From NCBI GenBank assembly GCA_045127535.1, contig JBGVQN010000022.1, positions 1 through 39,710 on the forward strand: a stretch of DNA of 39,710 nucleotides, read 5' to 3'. The position numbers were made by a program, and so were the translations under genes. Positions 25,730 through 34,267 of the stretch are shown in pieces. This DNA comes from UBA2942 sp045127535. Lineage in GTDB: Bacteria > Bacillota > Clostridia > Lachnospirales > Lachnospiraceae. The notes beneath the pieces are model-generated. The model ran no database searches. It was not told the DNA's origin and was given only the letters and a program-made list of their open reading frames with translations. Position 1 is the stretch's first letter. Every line of letters begins with the position of its first letter.

Positions 25730-26191
25730 TCAGGACTGCACCGGGGAGGTGCTGTCTGCAGTTTTTGGTTTTTTGAATATGAGAAATTTGCTGGCAAAAT
25801 AATTGGCTACCATAACAAAGAAATTGGAAAGAATTTTTGCAATGCCGTTGATCAGACCCAGATGATCTACGGTCACAACCATAAAAACCACATCAAAAAG
25901 GCCCGATAAGATCCTGCAGGAAATAAATGGAAGAAATTCTTTCCATACAACAGCAGGCTGCCAGGATTTGCTGCAGAATACAAATAATTTATTGGCAAAA
26001 AAAGCAAAGATGACAGCAGCCAGCCAGGAAATAACAGTAGAAAGCATAGTGGACATGTGCAGCATATCGTAAGCTGCAAAGTTTACCACCCAGTTTACGA
26101 TGGTGGTCATAACACCCCAGAATACATAGCTGATGGTTTCACGGTTAACCAACCGTTTCACCAGGGGGTGATCATATAGTTTTTTTAACAT
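25730..26191 (-). CDS. GtrA family membrane protein (putative lipid-linked sugar flippase)
   Basis: GtrA/GtcA proteins are small four-helix membrane proteins proposed to move undecaprenyl-phosphate sugars across the membrane. The 153-residue product has a short basic start (MLKKLYDHPLVKRL), four hydrophobic segments, the ETISYVFWGVMTTIVNW entry typical of the family, and FFANKLFVF in the second loop. The frame is open 38 codons upstream, but GGAGGT 7 nt before ATG 26191 decides the start. It precedes yfhO in one operon. The family function is proposed rather than fully proven. Confidence 0.92.
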   Translation of the reverse strand: MLKKLYDHPLVKRLVNRETISYVFWGVMTTIVNWVVNFAAYDMLHMSTMLSTVISWLAAVIFAFFANKLFVFCSKSWQPAVVWKEFLPFISCRILSGLFDVVFMVVTVDHLGLINGIAKILSNFFVMVANYFASKFLIFKKPKTADSTSPVQS

Positions 26192-26264
26192 AGCAGTAAC
26201 CTCCGTTTTGTAGAAGTGTGTCTGAATAGTATGGTATAAGTAAAAAAACCTTTGAAAATCTGAC

Positions 26265-26293
26265 TTTACACAACTCGAAATATATTGTAGTAT
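26265..26293 (+). promoter_or_regulatory. Possible promoter of the amidase gene
   Basis: TTTACA at 26265-26270 and TAGTAT at 26288-26293 are spaced by 17 bp in the 195-bp divergent gap between gtrA and the amidase gene. The -10 is imperfect. No clear gtrA promoter was seen on the other strand. Confidence 0.4.
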
Positions 26294-26386
26294 AGCAGAT
26301 ATCAATTGTAAATAGTTAAAAGAAAAGAAAAAATGAAAGCCAGTACCTAAAAATTTGTGAGCTGGCAGCAGAGGAAAGATGGTTTT

Positions 26387-27325
26387 ATGAATAGAGAAAA
26401 CAGAAGTGAATGGTTTGAAAAGTTAAAAAATGAGGAAAAAAAATCCAAAAAAAATGTAGAAGAAATTCTGCAGGAACAGCGGGAACGGGTGAAAAAGCGT
26501 TCTGAAAGAAAAAAACGGAAGCTGGTCTGTCTTGGCACCGGGGCAATGATCGGCACAATTGTGCTGTGTGTTTTCCTGGTCAACATCCTGTCTTTTGGTG
26601 GACAGGATACATCAGAAAAACCGGACAGGCAGGGAATAGAAGAAACCACATCCCAGACAGAAGAAACGCCTGCTGAAACACAGCAGCTTCAGGATCAGGA
26701 AGCGGCTGCTACTGTTTCCGGAGAAAATGTATCTGCCAATGCCAGTGCGTTTTACGGCAATACCGTTTTGTCCACAGCAGGAGGTATTACAGTGGATATT
26801 TCCAAACTGATAACCCCTGATTGGATACAGGAAGATTATCTGACAGTAAATTCTTTTTCCAGACCCTGTATTGCCATGAACAGCATACAGCACATTGCGA
26901 TCCATTATGTAGGCAATGCGGGAACCACTGCCAGCCAGAACCGCAGTTATTTCGAGAATCTGAAGGATACCCAGGAAAGAAAGGCCAGCTCCCATTTTGT
27001 AGTAGGGTTAGATGGGGAGATCATACAGTGTATCCCCTTAAATGAAATGTCCTATTGCACCAACGAGCGAAATGTGGATACCATATCCATAGAAGTCTGC
27101 CATCCGGATGAAGGAGGTCAGTTTACAGAGGCCACATATCAGTCTGTAGTCCGTCTGACTGCCTGGCTTTGTGAAAAATTTTCCCTGCCGGTAGAAAATG
27201 TGATCCGCCATTATGATGTAACAGGAAAGGTATGTCCTAAATATTATGTAGAACACCCGGATGCCTGGGACACACTGAAAGCAGACATTCAGGACTACAT
27301 CACCCAGAATCCGGATATAAATTAA
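26387..27325 (+). CDS. Membrane-anchored N-acetylmuramoyl-L-alanine amidase (Amidase_2/PGRP fold)
   Basis: The enzyme would cut the amide bond between muramic acid and the stem peptide of peptidoglycan. The 312-residue product has a highly charged cytoplasmic start of about 45 residues, one membrane helix (about residues 46-70), a Glu/Thr/Gln-rich linker, and a C-terminal Amidase_2 domain. Zinc ligands are visible in IAIHYVG, IRHYDVTGK and the following VCPKYY. No signal-peptidase site is apparent, so it should stay anchored outside the membrane. The start is uncertain: ATG 26387 has AGAGGA at longer-than-usual spacing; GTG 26357 is also in frame. Confidence 0.9.
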   Translation: MNRENRSEWFEKLKNEEKKSKKNVEEILQEQRERVKKRSERKKRKLVCLGTGAMIGTIVLCVFLVNILSFGGQDTSEKPDRQGIEETTSQTEETPAETQQLQDQEAAATVSGENVSANASAFYGNTVLSTAGGITVDISKLITPDWIQEDYLTVNSFSRPCIAMNSIQHIAIHYVGNAGTTASQNRSYFENLKDTQERKASSHFVVGLDGEIIQCIPLNEMSYCTNERNVDTISIEVCHPDEGGQFTEATYQSVVRLTAWLCEKFSLPVENVIRHYDVTGKVCPKYYVEHPDAWDTLKADIQDYITQNPDIN

Positions 27326-27452
27326 GGCTCCGGATAAGATGTTAAAGTTTTCTAAAACCATTGCTTTCTAATGGAAAAAATAATAAAGTATAGGGGGTGC
27401 AGAGAAATCTGTACTCCCTTTTATGTAAAACTGCTTATGTGTTGTAATTATG

Positions 27453-27496
27453 GTAACTGTTCAGAAGCTGCTATTTTTGTGAGGGTGCTGAACAGG
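27453..27496 (+). repeat. Palindromic repeat family 2, short copy
   Basis: The 44-bp element runs from GTAACTGTTCAGAAGCTGCT to GTGAGGGTGCTGAACAG. It matches both ends of the copy at 18504-18630 but lacks the roughly 80-bp interior with two extra stems. CTGTTCAG pairs with CTGAACAG. It lies 40 bp upstream of the RND transporter start. Confidence 0.6.
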
Positions 27497-27536
27497 TGCC
27501 AACGATCAAATTTTTCATGTAAAGTGAGGAACAGGA

Positions 27537-30500
27537 ATGTCAAAATTCAGTGTAAGAAAGCCCTATACGGTGATCGTGGCGGTGCTGTTGGTTTTAATAC
27601 TGGGTGTTGTTTCATTTACCCGTATGACCACAGACCTGCTGCCGGAAATGAATCTGCCTTATCTGGTTGTGATGACCACTTATCCAGGGGCCAGTCCTGA
27701 GAAGGTGGAGGAAACCGTTACAAAGACCCAGGAGGCATCTCTTGCCACCGTAAGCCAGGTAGAGAATATCCAATCCATTTCCAGTGACAACTATGCCATT
27801 GTGATTCTGGAATTTTCCTCAGATGTGGATATGAGCCAGGCTATGCTGGAAACCAGAGAAGAACTGGATGTGCTCAGTGCCAGTATGCCAGATGGGGTAG
27901 GCAATCCCATTATGATGCAGATCAGTCCGGATATGATGCCTGTTATGGTAGCGGCAGTAGACGGAGACGGATATGATACAGAAGAATTATCCAGACTGGT
28001 GTCTGAAGAAATTGCCCCAATATTAGAGGGGGTAGACGGTGTAGCTAGTGTAACGGTCAGCGGTGCCGTAGAACGAACCGAAAACATTGTCATCAGCCAG
28101 GAAAAAATTGATAAAGTCAATCAGCAGCTTCAGGAAAAAATAGAAGAACAGTTAGGCGAAGCGAAACAGCAGCTGTTGGATGCCAAAGAACAGATTGAGG
28201 CAGGAAAAGCTGAATTAGAATCCCAGATGTCTGCATATGAAGATGGCAGCATTCAGGCTGAGCAGGGTTTTTTACAGGGAAAATTAGAACTGTTAAAGAT
28301 GGAAATTTCCATGAGCCAGTCTCAGGCAGATTTAGAGGAACAGAAAACCACAGTCCAGCAGTTAAGCGCTCTGCTGCCGGAATTGGAATCTGTTGTAGCA
28401 CAGTTAGAATCCCAGAATGCAGAGGCAGATGCCAAGATCGCGGAATCAGAAGCTGAGGTGGCGCAGCTGCAGGCTTCTTATGATGCAGATAAGGCTGCGT
28501 ATGACAGAAAGTATGCAGAAGTTATGGAACAACTGGAAGCTTTACAGAATTCTTCTGAAGAAGAATCTGCAAATGCAGAAGAAATTGCGGCTTTCAGAGC
28601 CCAAATTCAGGAATTAGAACAGAAACTTACAGAACTTTCTGAACAGCTGGAAAATGCAGAGGATGGAGAAACAGAGGCTATCCAGGAAAAAATGGCCCAG
28701 CTCACTGCCCAGCTGATCGAAACAGCTTCCCAGTTGGGAGATCTGTTATCCTCTTCAGAAGAAGAAGGGGCAGACAGCCAGTTAGCGGATGCGCTGTCCG
28801 GGCTGGCTACAGAAGCTGCATCCTTAGAACTGCGCAGACAGGAAATTGTTATGCGTCAGGAATTGCTGGAAGAAACAAAAGAGACGCTTGCATCCTCAGA
28901 AAGCGTAGCAGCAACTGCCAGAACCCAGTTAAATAATACCAGATCTCAGTTAGAGGCAGCCAATGCAGCCATTGCAGAGGCAGAAGCTGCCCTGGCCAAT
29001 GGAAGCAGCCTGGTAGCAGCAAATCAGGATAATTTGAACAGTCAGGAAGCAAATACCAAGGGACAGTTGAACCAGGCGGGAGAGCTGCTGGAATCTGCTG
29101 CAGAGGAGCTTTCTGCTGGAGAGAAAGAAGTAAACAGCCAGCTGGAGAATTTTGATACCACGAAAGCAGAGGCTTTGGAGCAGGCAGCGCTGGAGGACAT
29201 CATTACCACGGATATGGTGACTGCCATTTTGACTGCCCAGAATTTCAGTATGCCTGCAGGCTATGTGTCTGATGAGGACGGAACAGAATTCCTGGTACGT
29301 GTGGGAGATGAAATAGAGAGTCTGGAAGAACTGGAATCTCTGGTATTGTTTGATCCAGGTATGGAAGGCATTGACCCGATCTGCCTTTCTGATGTAGCAG
29401 ATTTTTATGTAACAGACAATACAGGAGAGTCTTATGCCAAAATCAATGGCAATGACGGCCTGATCTTGTCCATACAGAAACAGAATACATATTCTACTGC
29501 AGAGGTAACCCATAAGCTGACAGATGCAGCAGAGAAAATCGAAGAAGAATATACAGGGGTACACGTGACCAGTCTTATGAACCAGGGTGACTATATTGAC
29601 ATGGTAGTGGATTCTGTTCTGAATAACCTGCTTATGGGCGGTGTGCTGGCAGTGAGTATCCTGCTGTTGTTCTTAAAAGACATCAAGCCTACCTTTATCA
29701 TAGCCTGTTCCATTCCAATCAGTGTCATTTTTGCAGTGGTATGCATGTATTTTTCAGGCGTTACTTTAAATCTGATCTCTCTGTCCGGTCTGGCAGTGGG
29801 AGTTGGTATGCTGGTAGACAATTCTGTTGTAGTAATTGAAAATATTTACAGACTCCGCAGTAAGGGAGCCAGCAAAATTCAGGCTGCAGTCAGCGGTGCT
29901 GCCCAGGTAGCAGGCGCAATTACGTCCTCTACTCTGACTACCGTCTGTGTATTCTTTCCTATTGTATTTGTAGAGGGTATGACCAGACAGCTGTTTCAGG
30001 ATATGGCACTGACCATAGCTTTTTCCCTTATGGCCAGTCTGATCGTGGCTCTGACTCTGGTGCCTATGATGGCTTCCAGAATGCTGACTTCCACAAAGGA
30101 AAAGAAGCACCGTCTTTTTGATAAAATGATTGCAGGTTATGAAAAACTTTTAAGAGCATGTCTGCGGTTTAAACCGGTGGTGCTTTTGTTAGCCCTTATC
30201 CTGCTGTCTGTCAGTGTTCTGCTGGCTATGAGCAGAGGAACGGCCTTTTTGCCGGAATCTGACAGTGATCAGATGTCTGTATCCCTGACCATGCCGGAAG
30301 AGGCTGCCTTAGAGGATACCATTGCCATGTCTGATGAGGTCATTAGGCGGCTCACAGAATTTGAAGATGTGGATACAGTAGGAGCTATGCTGGATTCTAC
30401 CAATATGGGTATGGGAGTCAGCAGCCGTTCTGTTACCATGTATGTACTGTTAAAAGAAGATAAGACCCATACCAGCCAGGAGCTGGCGGTGGAAATGACA

Positions 30501-31688
30501 AAAGCCTGTGAAGATCTGGAATGTGAGTTGACAGTCTCCGGCTCTACCATGGATGTGAGCGCTCTGGGAGGTTCGGGCATCTCCATTCAAATCCGTTCCC
30601 AGGATTTAAAGAATCTGCAGGAAAGTGCCAATAAAGTAGCAGAAATCGTGGAGCAGGTACCAGGAACCCAGAATGTATTTAACGGAATTGAGGATCCAAG
30701 TCCGGAACTGCATATTGTGGTAGATAAAAATGAGGCCATGAAGCAGGGACTTACTGTAGCACAGATATTTGCAGATCTGGCAGCTGGCATTGCAGAACCT
30801 TCTTCTTCTGTTACGGTGACAGAAGAAAAAGAAGAATATCCAATATTGGTGATAGACGGAGAAGAATCTCTGACAGCAGAGGATATTTATGATTATGAAA
30901 TTACTGTAGAAAATCAGGCAGGAGAAGAAGTAACCGTAAAGCTTTCAGATGTAGCCACCATCGAAGAAACCACGGCTTTCTCATCCATTAGCCGTGTGGA
31001 CCAGAAGCGTTACCTGGCAGTCACTGCAGAAATTGCAGATGGTTATAATGTAGGTCTGGTCAGTGCAGATGTGGAAGAAGCACTGAAAAATATTGAGCTC
31101 CCTGAGGGAACGGAATTGATTATGGAAGGTGAAAATGAAACCATTATGGAAGCTATGGAGCAGCTGCTTCTGATGCTTGCCCTGGGTGTTGTGTGTATCT
31201 ATTTTATTATGGTTGCACAATTCCAGTCTTTCCGCTCTCCATTTATTGTTATGTTCACCATGCCTTTGGCTGCCACAGGAGGATTCCTGGGCCTGTATCT
31301 GACCGGAAATGAGATCAGTGTAGTTTCTATGATCGGATTTGTACTGCTGGCAGGTGTGGTAGTGAACAATGGTATTGTGCTGGTAGATTATGTAAATCAG
31401 TTGAGATTAGAAGGGACAGACAAAAAAGAAGCCATTATAGAAGCTGGAAAAACCAGAATGCGTCCTATTTTAATGACAGCCATTACCACAATCCTGGGTC
31501 TTCTGCCTATGGCTATGGGAATCGGTTCCGGTTCTGATATGATGGCTCCCATTGCCATTGTAACCGTAGGCGGACTTACCTATGCTACCTTAATGACCCT
31601 CTTTGTAGTACCAGTTATTTACGATTTACTCAACCGCAAAGAAATGAAAAAGATCAGCGAAGACGAACTGGAAATCCTGAATCTGTAA
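27537..31688 (+). CDS. RND family efflux transporter with large coiled-coil insertion
   Basis: RND pumps use ion gradients to export hydrophobic substrates. The 1383-residue product has the family layout: TM1 at about residues 10-30, the TDLLPEMNLPYLVVMTTYPG porter start, PEKVEETVTK, and two halves of six helices with VGMLVDNSVVVIENI and, in the second half, GVVVNNGIVLVDYVNQLR and a GKTRMRPILMTA loop. Residues about 192-548 are an inserted, heptad-rich, Gln/Glu/Ala/Leu helical region that ordinary AcrB-type pumps lack. Ribosome site is GAGGAACAGGA before ATG 27537. No HlyD-type adaptor or regulator is adjacent. Substrate unknown. Confidence 0.9.
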   Translation: MSKFSVRKPYTVIVAVLLVLILGVVSFTRMTTDLLPEMNLPYLVVMTTYPGASPEKVEETVTKTQEASLATVSQVENIQSISSDNYAIVILEFSSDVDMSQAMLETREELDVLSASMPDGVGNPIMMQISPDMMPVMVAAVDGDGYDTEELSRLVSEEIAPILEGVDGVASVTVSGAVERTENIVISQEKIDKVNQQLQEKIEEQLGEAKQQLLDAKEQIEAGKAELESQMSAYEDGSIQAEQGFLQGKLELLKMEISMSQSQADLEEQKTTVQQLSALLPELESVVAQLESQNAEADAKIAESEAEVAQLQASYDADKAAYDRKYAEVMEQLEALQNSSEEESANAEEIAAFRAQIQELEQKLTELSEQLENAEDGETEAIQEKMAQLTAQLIETASQLGDLLSSSEEEGADSQLADALSGLATEAASLELRRQEIVMRQELLEETKETLASSESVAATARTQLNNTRSQLEAANAAIAEAEAALANGSSLVAANQDNLNSQEANTKGQLNQAGELLESAAEELSAGEKEVNSQLENFDTTKAEALEQAALEDIITTDMVTAILTAQNFSMPAGYVSDEDGTEFLVRVGDEIESLEELESLVLFDPGMEGIDPICLSDVADFYVTDNTGESYAKINGNDGLILSIQKQNTYSTAEVTHKLTDAAEKIEEEYTGVHVTSLMNQGDYIDMVVDSVLNNLLMGGVLAVSILLLFLKDIKPTFIIACSIPISVIFAVVCMYFSGVTLNLISLSGLAVGVGMLVDNSVVVIENIYRLRSKGASKIQAAVSGAAQVAGAITSSTLTTVCVFFPIVFVEGMTRQLFQDMALTIAFSLMASLIVALTLVPMMASRMLTSTKEKKHRLFDKMIAGYEKLLRACLRFKPVVLLLALILLSVSVLLAMSRGTAFLPESDSDQMSVSLTMPEEAALEDTIAMSDEVIRRLTEFEDVDTVGAMLDSTNMGMGVSSRSVTMYVLLKEDKTHTSQELAVEMTKACEDLECELTVSGSTMDVSALGGSGISIQIRSQDLKNLQESANKVAEIVEQVPGTQNVFNGIEDPSPELHIVVDKNEAMKQGLTVAQIFADLAAGIAEPSSSVTVTEEKEEYPILVIDGEESLTAEDIYDYEITVENQAGEEVTVKLSDVATIEETTAFSSISRVDQKRYLAVTAEIADGYNVGLVSADVEEALKNIELPEGTELIMEGENETIMEAMEQLLLMLALGVVCIYFIMVAQFQSFRSPFIVMFTMPLAATGGFLGLYLTGNEISVVSMIGFVLLAGVVVNNGIVLVDYVNQLRLEGTDKKEAIIEAGKTRMRPILMTAITTILGLLPMAMGIGSGSDMMAPIAIVTVGGLTYATLMTLFVVPVIYDLLNRKEMKKISEDELEILNL

Positions 31689-31783
31689 TCCAGTGTCAGA
31701 GTTCCTTTCCTTTCATAAAATAATGATATAAGCTTTGGAAAGCACTGCAGAAACCTTGCTTCCCATGAGTATTGGAGGCATTT

Positions 31784-32065
31784 ATGAAAGGAAAAGGAAT
31801 GCGCATTTGTGAACTGCGCCAGAAAGAAGTCATTAATATATGTACCTGCAGCCGGTTGGGTTTTGTCAGTGATATTGAATTTGATGTAAAAGACGGTCAC
31901 ATCATTGCCATCATCGTTCCAGGCTGCGGGCGTATCTGGGGAATTTTTGGCAGAGACACTGAATTCGTAATCCCTTTCCCAAAAATCTGCCAGATCGGCC
32001 CGGATTTGATCCTGGTGGATGTGAAAGAAGAAGAAGTACTGAAAGAAAACTGTGGAAAGTGCTAA
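31784..32065 (+). CDS. YlmC/YmxH family PRC-barrel protein
   Basis: This is a small PRC-barrel family of Firmicutes, often annotated as sporulation-linked without a defined biochemical role. The product (93 residues) contains MRICELRQKEVINICTCSRL, GFVSDIEFDV, an IIAIIVPG strand and IPFPKICQIGPDLILVDV, which make up the barrel. TGGAGG precedes ATG 31784; the family-like start MRIC at 31799 has AAGGA upstream, so either could be used. It sits between the RND transporter and nrdR with its own gap on both sides. Confidence 0.9.
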   Translation: MKGKGMRICELRQKEVINICTCSRLGFVSDIEFDVKDGHIIAIIVPGCGRIWGIFGRDTEFVIPFPKICQIGPDLILVDVKEEEVLKENCGKC

Positions 32066-32068
32066 TCC

Positions 32069-32097
32069 TTGACGGATGGATGGGAGAAAGGTATACT
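32069..32097 (+). promoter_or_regulatory. Predicted promoter of nrdR-yqeG
   Basis: TTGACG at 32069-32074 and TATACT at 32092-32097 are spaced by exactly 17 bp, just after the ylmC stop. Confidence 0.65.
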
Positions 32098-32130
32098 ATA
32101 AATAATTACTTATAGTGATATCGACTATCA

Positions 32131-32184
32131 GGGGATTGGGAAGTTTGTTTCTGCATACCCCCAAAAACAAACTTCCCAATCCCC
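32131..32184 (+). promoter_or_regulatory. 20-bp perfect hairpin in the nrdR leader
   Basis: GGGGATTGGGAAGTTTGTTT (32131-32150) is perfectly complementary to 32165-32184, with a 14-nt loop. It would lie in the 5' leader of the predicted nrdR transcript and ends 6 bp before the GGGAGG ribosome site. There is no T-run, so it is not an ordinary terminator; it may control mRNA stability or translation. Confidence 0.6.
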
Positions 32185-32200
32185 GTACGGGAGGCTAACC

Positions 32201-32671
32201 ATGAAATGTCCATATTGTAATACGGAGTCCACCAAGGTAGTGGATTCCAGAGCTGCCGATGAAAATACTTCTATCCGCCGCCGCCGTCAATGTGAAACCT
32301 GCGGCAGACGTTTTACTACATATGAAAAGGTGGAGACATTTCCTTTGATGGTGATTAAAAAGGACGATACCAGAGAACCCTTTGACAGAGGGAAAATTGA
32401 AGCTGGTATTGTACGTGCCTGCCACAAGCGTCCAGTATCTGTAGAGCAGGTAAATGACCTGATCAATGATGTAGAGAACATTATTTTCAACATGGACACC
32501 AGAGAGATCCAAAGCAGTACCATCGGGGAACTGGTAATGGACAAGTTAAAAAATCTGGATGAGGTGGCCTATGTACGTTTTGCTTCCGTATACCGGGAGT
32601 TTACAGATGTGAATACCTTTGCGGAAGAATTGATTGCCCTTTTAAAGGCCAAGAAGGAGAAGAACGGATGA
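32201..32671 (+). CDS. nrdR: Transcriptional repressor NrdR
   Basis: NrdR senses ATP/dATP and represses ribonucleotide reductase genes. The 156-residue product has the N-terminal zinc ribbon with Cys3, Cys6, Cys31 and Cys34 (MKCPYC and CETCGRRF), the VVDSRAADENTSIRRRRQC DNA-binding stretch, and an ATP-cone domain (PLMVIKKDDTREPFDRGKIE). Length is exactly typical. GGGAGG before ATG 32201 follows the leader hairpin. The yqeG start overlaps its stop codon by 4 bp, so the two are translationally coupled. Confidence 0.97.
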   Translation: MKCPYCNTESTKVVDSRAADENTSIRRRRQCETCGRRFTTYEKVETFPLMVIKKDDTREPFDRGKIEAGIVRACHKRPVSVEQVNDLINDVENIIFNMDTREIQSSTIGELVMDKLKNLDEVAYVRFASVYREFTDVNTFAEELIALLKAKKEKNG

Positions 32672-33201
32672 GACAGTCACTGTTTGAAAAATTTTATCCT
32701 GTGGATACGGCAGAATCAGCCTACGTCATTGATTATGAGGAATTGTATGAGGCTGGTATCAGGGGCCTGATTTATGATATAGACAATACACTGGTGCCTC
32801 ATGGAGCACCAGCAGATGACAGAGCCAGAGCTTTGTTTGCCAGACTCCATAAGATGGGATTTGCAACCTGTCTGATTTCCAATAACCAGCTGCCCAGAGT
32901 AGCACCTTTTGCAGAGGCTGTAGACAGTCCTTTTGTGGAGGATGCACACAAGCCCTCTACGGTAAATTATAAAAAGGCAATGGAGATCATGGGCACAGAG
33001 GTGACCAACACCTGGTTTATTGGAGACCAGCTTTTTACGGATGTGTACGGAGCCAACCGCACCGGGATTCCTTCTATGTTGGTCAGTCCCATTCACCCAA
33101 AAGAAGAGATCCAGATCGTATTAAAGCGGAAATTAGAAAAAATCGTTTTGTACTTTTATAACAGAAAAAAAGGGAAAAGTGCAAGGCAATCGTATATATG
33201 A
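32668..33201 (+). CDS. yqeG: YqeG family HAD-IIIA phosphatase
   Basis: YqeG proteins are HAD-superfamily phosphatases of Firmicutes whose physiological substrate is not settled. The 177-residue product has the HAD motif I IYDIDNTLV (Asp37 and Asp39), motif II LISNNQ, the motif III Lys in AHKPS, and motif IV FIGDQLFTDVYGANR. The tail is basic (RKLEKIVLYFYNRKKGKS). The ATG overlaps the nrdR stop (ATGA), and AAGGAGAAG upstream serves as ribosome site. Confidence 0.93.
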   Translation: MRQSLFEKFYPVDTAESAYVIDYEELYEAGIRGLIYDIDNTLVPHGAPADDRARALFARLHKMGFATCLISNNQLPRVAPFAEAVDSPFVEDAHKPSTVNYKKAMEIMGTEVTNTWFIGDQLFTDVYGANRTGIPSMLVSPIHPKEEIQIVLKRKLEKIVLYFYNRKKGKSARQSYI

Positions 33202-33266
33202 CAGGAGGCCTGATGGGAAAGAGCATACCTCATATTCAAAAAAAGTGGTTCTTCCGTAGAAAGCAC

Positions 33267-33295
33267 TTGAAAAACAGTTCTCTTTCGTATATAAT
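33267..33295 (+). promoter_or_regulatory. Predicted strong promoter of efp
   Basis: TTGAAA at 33267-33272 and TATAAT at 33290-33295 are spaced by 17 bp, about 80 bp before the efp start. Confidence 0.7.
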
Positions 33296-33376
33296 ATCGC
33301 TATATGTGTCTGCATAAGTGGCACATAATATATGCGGACACGCAGGCTAATGATAGTTTTAGGAGGAATAATAAAT

Positions 33377-33934
33377 ATGGTTTCAGCAAGTGATTTCAGA
33401 AATGGTATGACCATCGAGATCGATGGAAGCTATGTACAGATTATCGAGTTTCAGCATGTAAAGCCAGGTAAGGGTGCAGCTTTCGTCAGAACAAAGTACA
33501 AGAACATCATCAACGGCGGCGTTGTAGAAAAGTCTTTCCGTCCTACTGAGAAGTTCCCAGCTGCTCGTATCGACAGAAAGGACATGCAGTACGTATACAA
33601 TGACGGCGATTTCTACTACTTCATGGATATGGAGACATTTGAGCAGATTCCGTTGACCAGTGATGTGATCGGTGACGCACTGAAGTTCGTTAAGGAAGAG
33701 GAAATGTGCAAGATCTGTTCCATCAACGGTTCTGTATTTGCTGTTGAGCCACCATTATTTGTTGTATTAGAGATCACTGATACAGAGCCAGGCTTCAAGG
33801 GCGATACTGCTACAGGTGCAACCAAGCCAGCGATCGTAGAGACCGGCGCACAGGTAAACGTACCTCTGTTTGTAAGCCAGGGTGAGAAGATCAAGATCGA
33901 TACCCGTACAGGCGAGTATATGTCCAGAGAGTAA
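33377..33934 (+). CDS. efp: Elongation factor P
   Basis: EF-P relieves ribosome stalling at consecutive prolines. The 185-residue product has the KOW-like N-domain (MVSASDFRNGMTIEIDG), the HVKPGKGAAFVRTK loop with Lys32 at the usual modified position, and two OB domains ending in IDTRTGEYMSR, the family signature. AGGAGG 10 nt before ATG 33377 overrules the longer open frame from 33332. No lysine-modifying epmA/epmB genes are present in the window. Confidence 0.97.
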   Translation: MVSASDFRNGMTIEIDGSYVQIIEFQHVKPGKGAAFVRTKYKNIINGGVVEKSFRPTEKFPAARIDRKDMQYVYNDGDFYYFMDMETFEQIPLTSDVIGDALKFVKEEEMCKICSINGSVFAVEPPLFVVLEITDTEPGFKGDTATGATKPAIVETGAQVNVPLFVSQGEKIKIDTRTGEYMSRE

Positions 33935-34073
33935 TGTGGAGCTTCCAGTATATGCAGACAGATCACAGATCCTGTCCATATACGGTATATAAGGAAAGCC
34001 CATGTTATGTGACTGTTATGACAAAATAACAGTGATGGATGCAGGATAGTCCTGCCATATAGATGAGTGATGA

Positions 34074-34112
34074 AAAGGCTGTTTTGCATGAATGCATGGA
34101 CAGCCTTTTTTT
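34074..34112 (+). terminator. Terminator of efp; rest of the 333-bp gap
   Basis: AAAGGCTGT pairs with ACAGCCTTT around a 17-nt loop that itself holds GCATGAATGC, followed by a run of T residues: a strong intrinsic terminator. Two smaller stems precede it (CTGTTAT/ATAACAG at 34013-34032 and GCAGGA-TAG-TCCTGC at 34041-34055). I see no supported gene elsewhere between 33935 and 34267. Confidence 0.75.
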
Positions 34113-34267
34113 GCATGAAAGGGAAAGTGACCAGCGGAAGGTCTGGCAGCGATCCAGCGCAAAAGCAGCTGCACATGGTGGAAAACCACAGTGTATGTAT
34201 GGACAGGCAGTGGAAAATATAGAGGGCTGTATCAACAGCTCTCCTGAGAATCAGAATGGAGGATGAC

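Noticed and set aside
34063..34266. 67-codon frame between efp and the ArsC-like gene
   Set aside because: It runs through the efp terminator, has no ribosome site and shows no family features.
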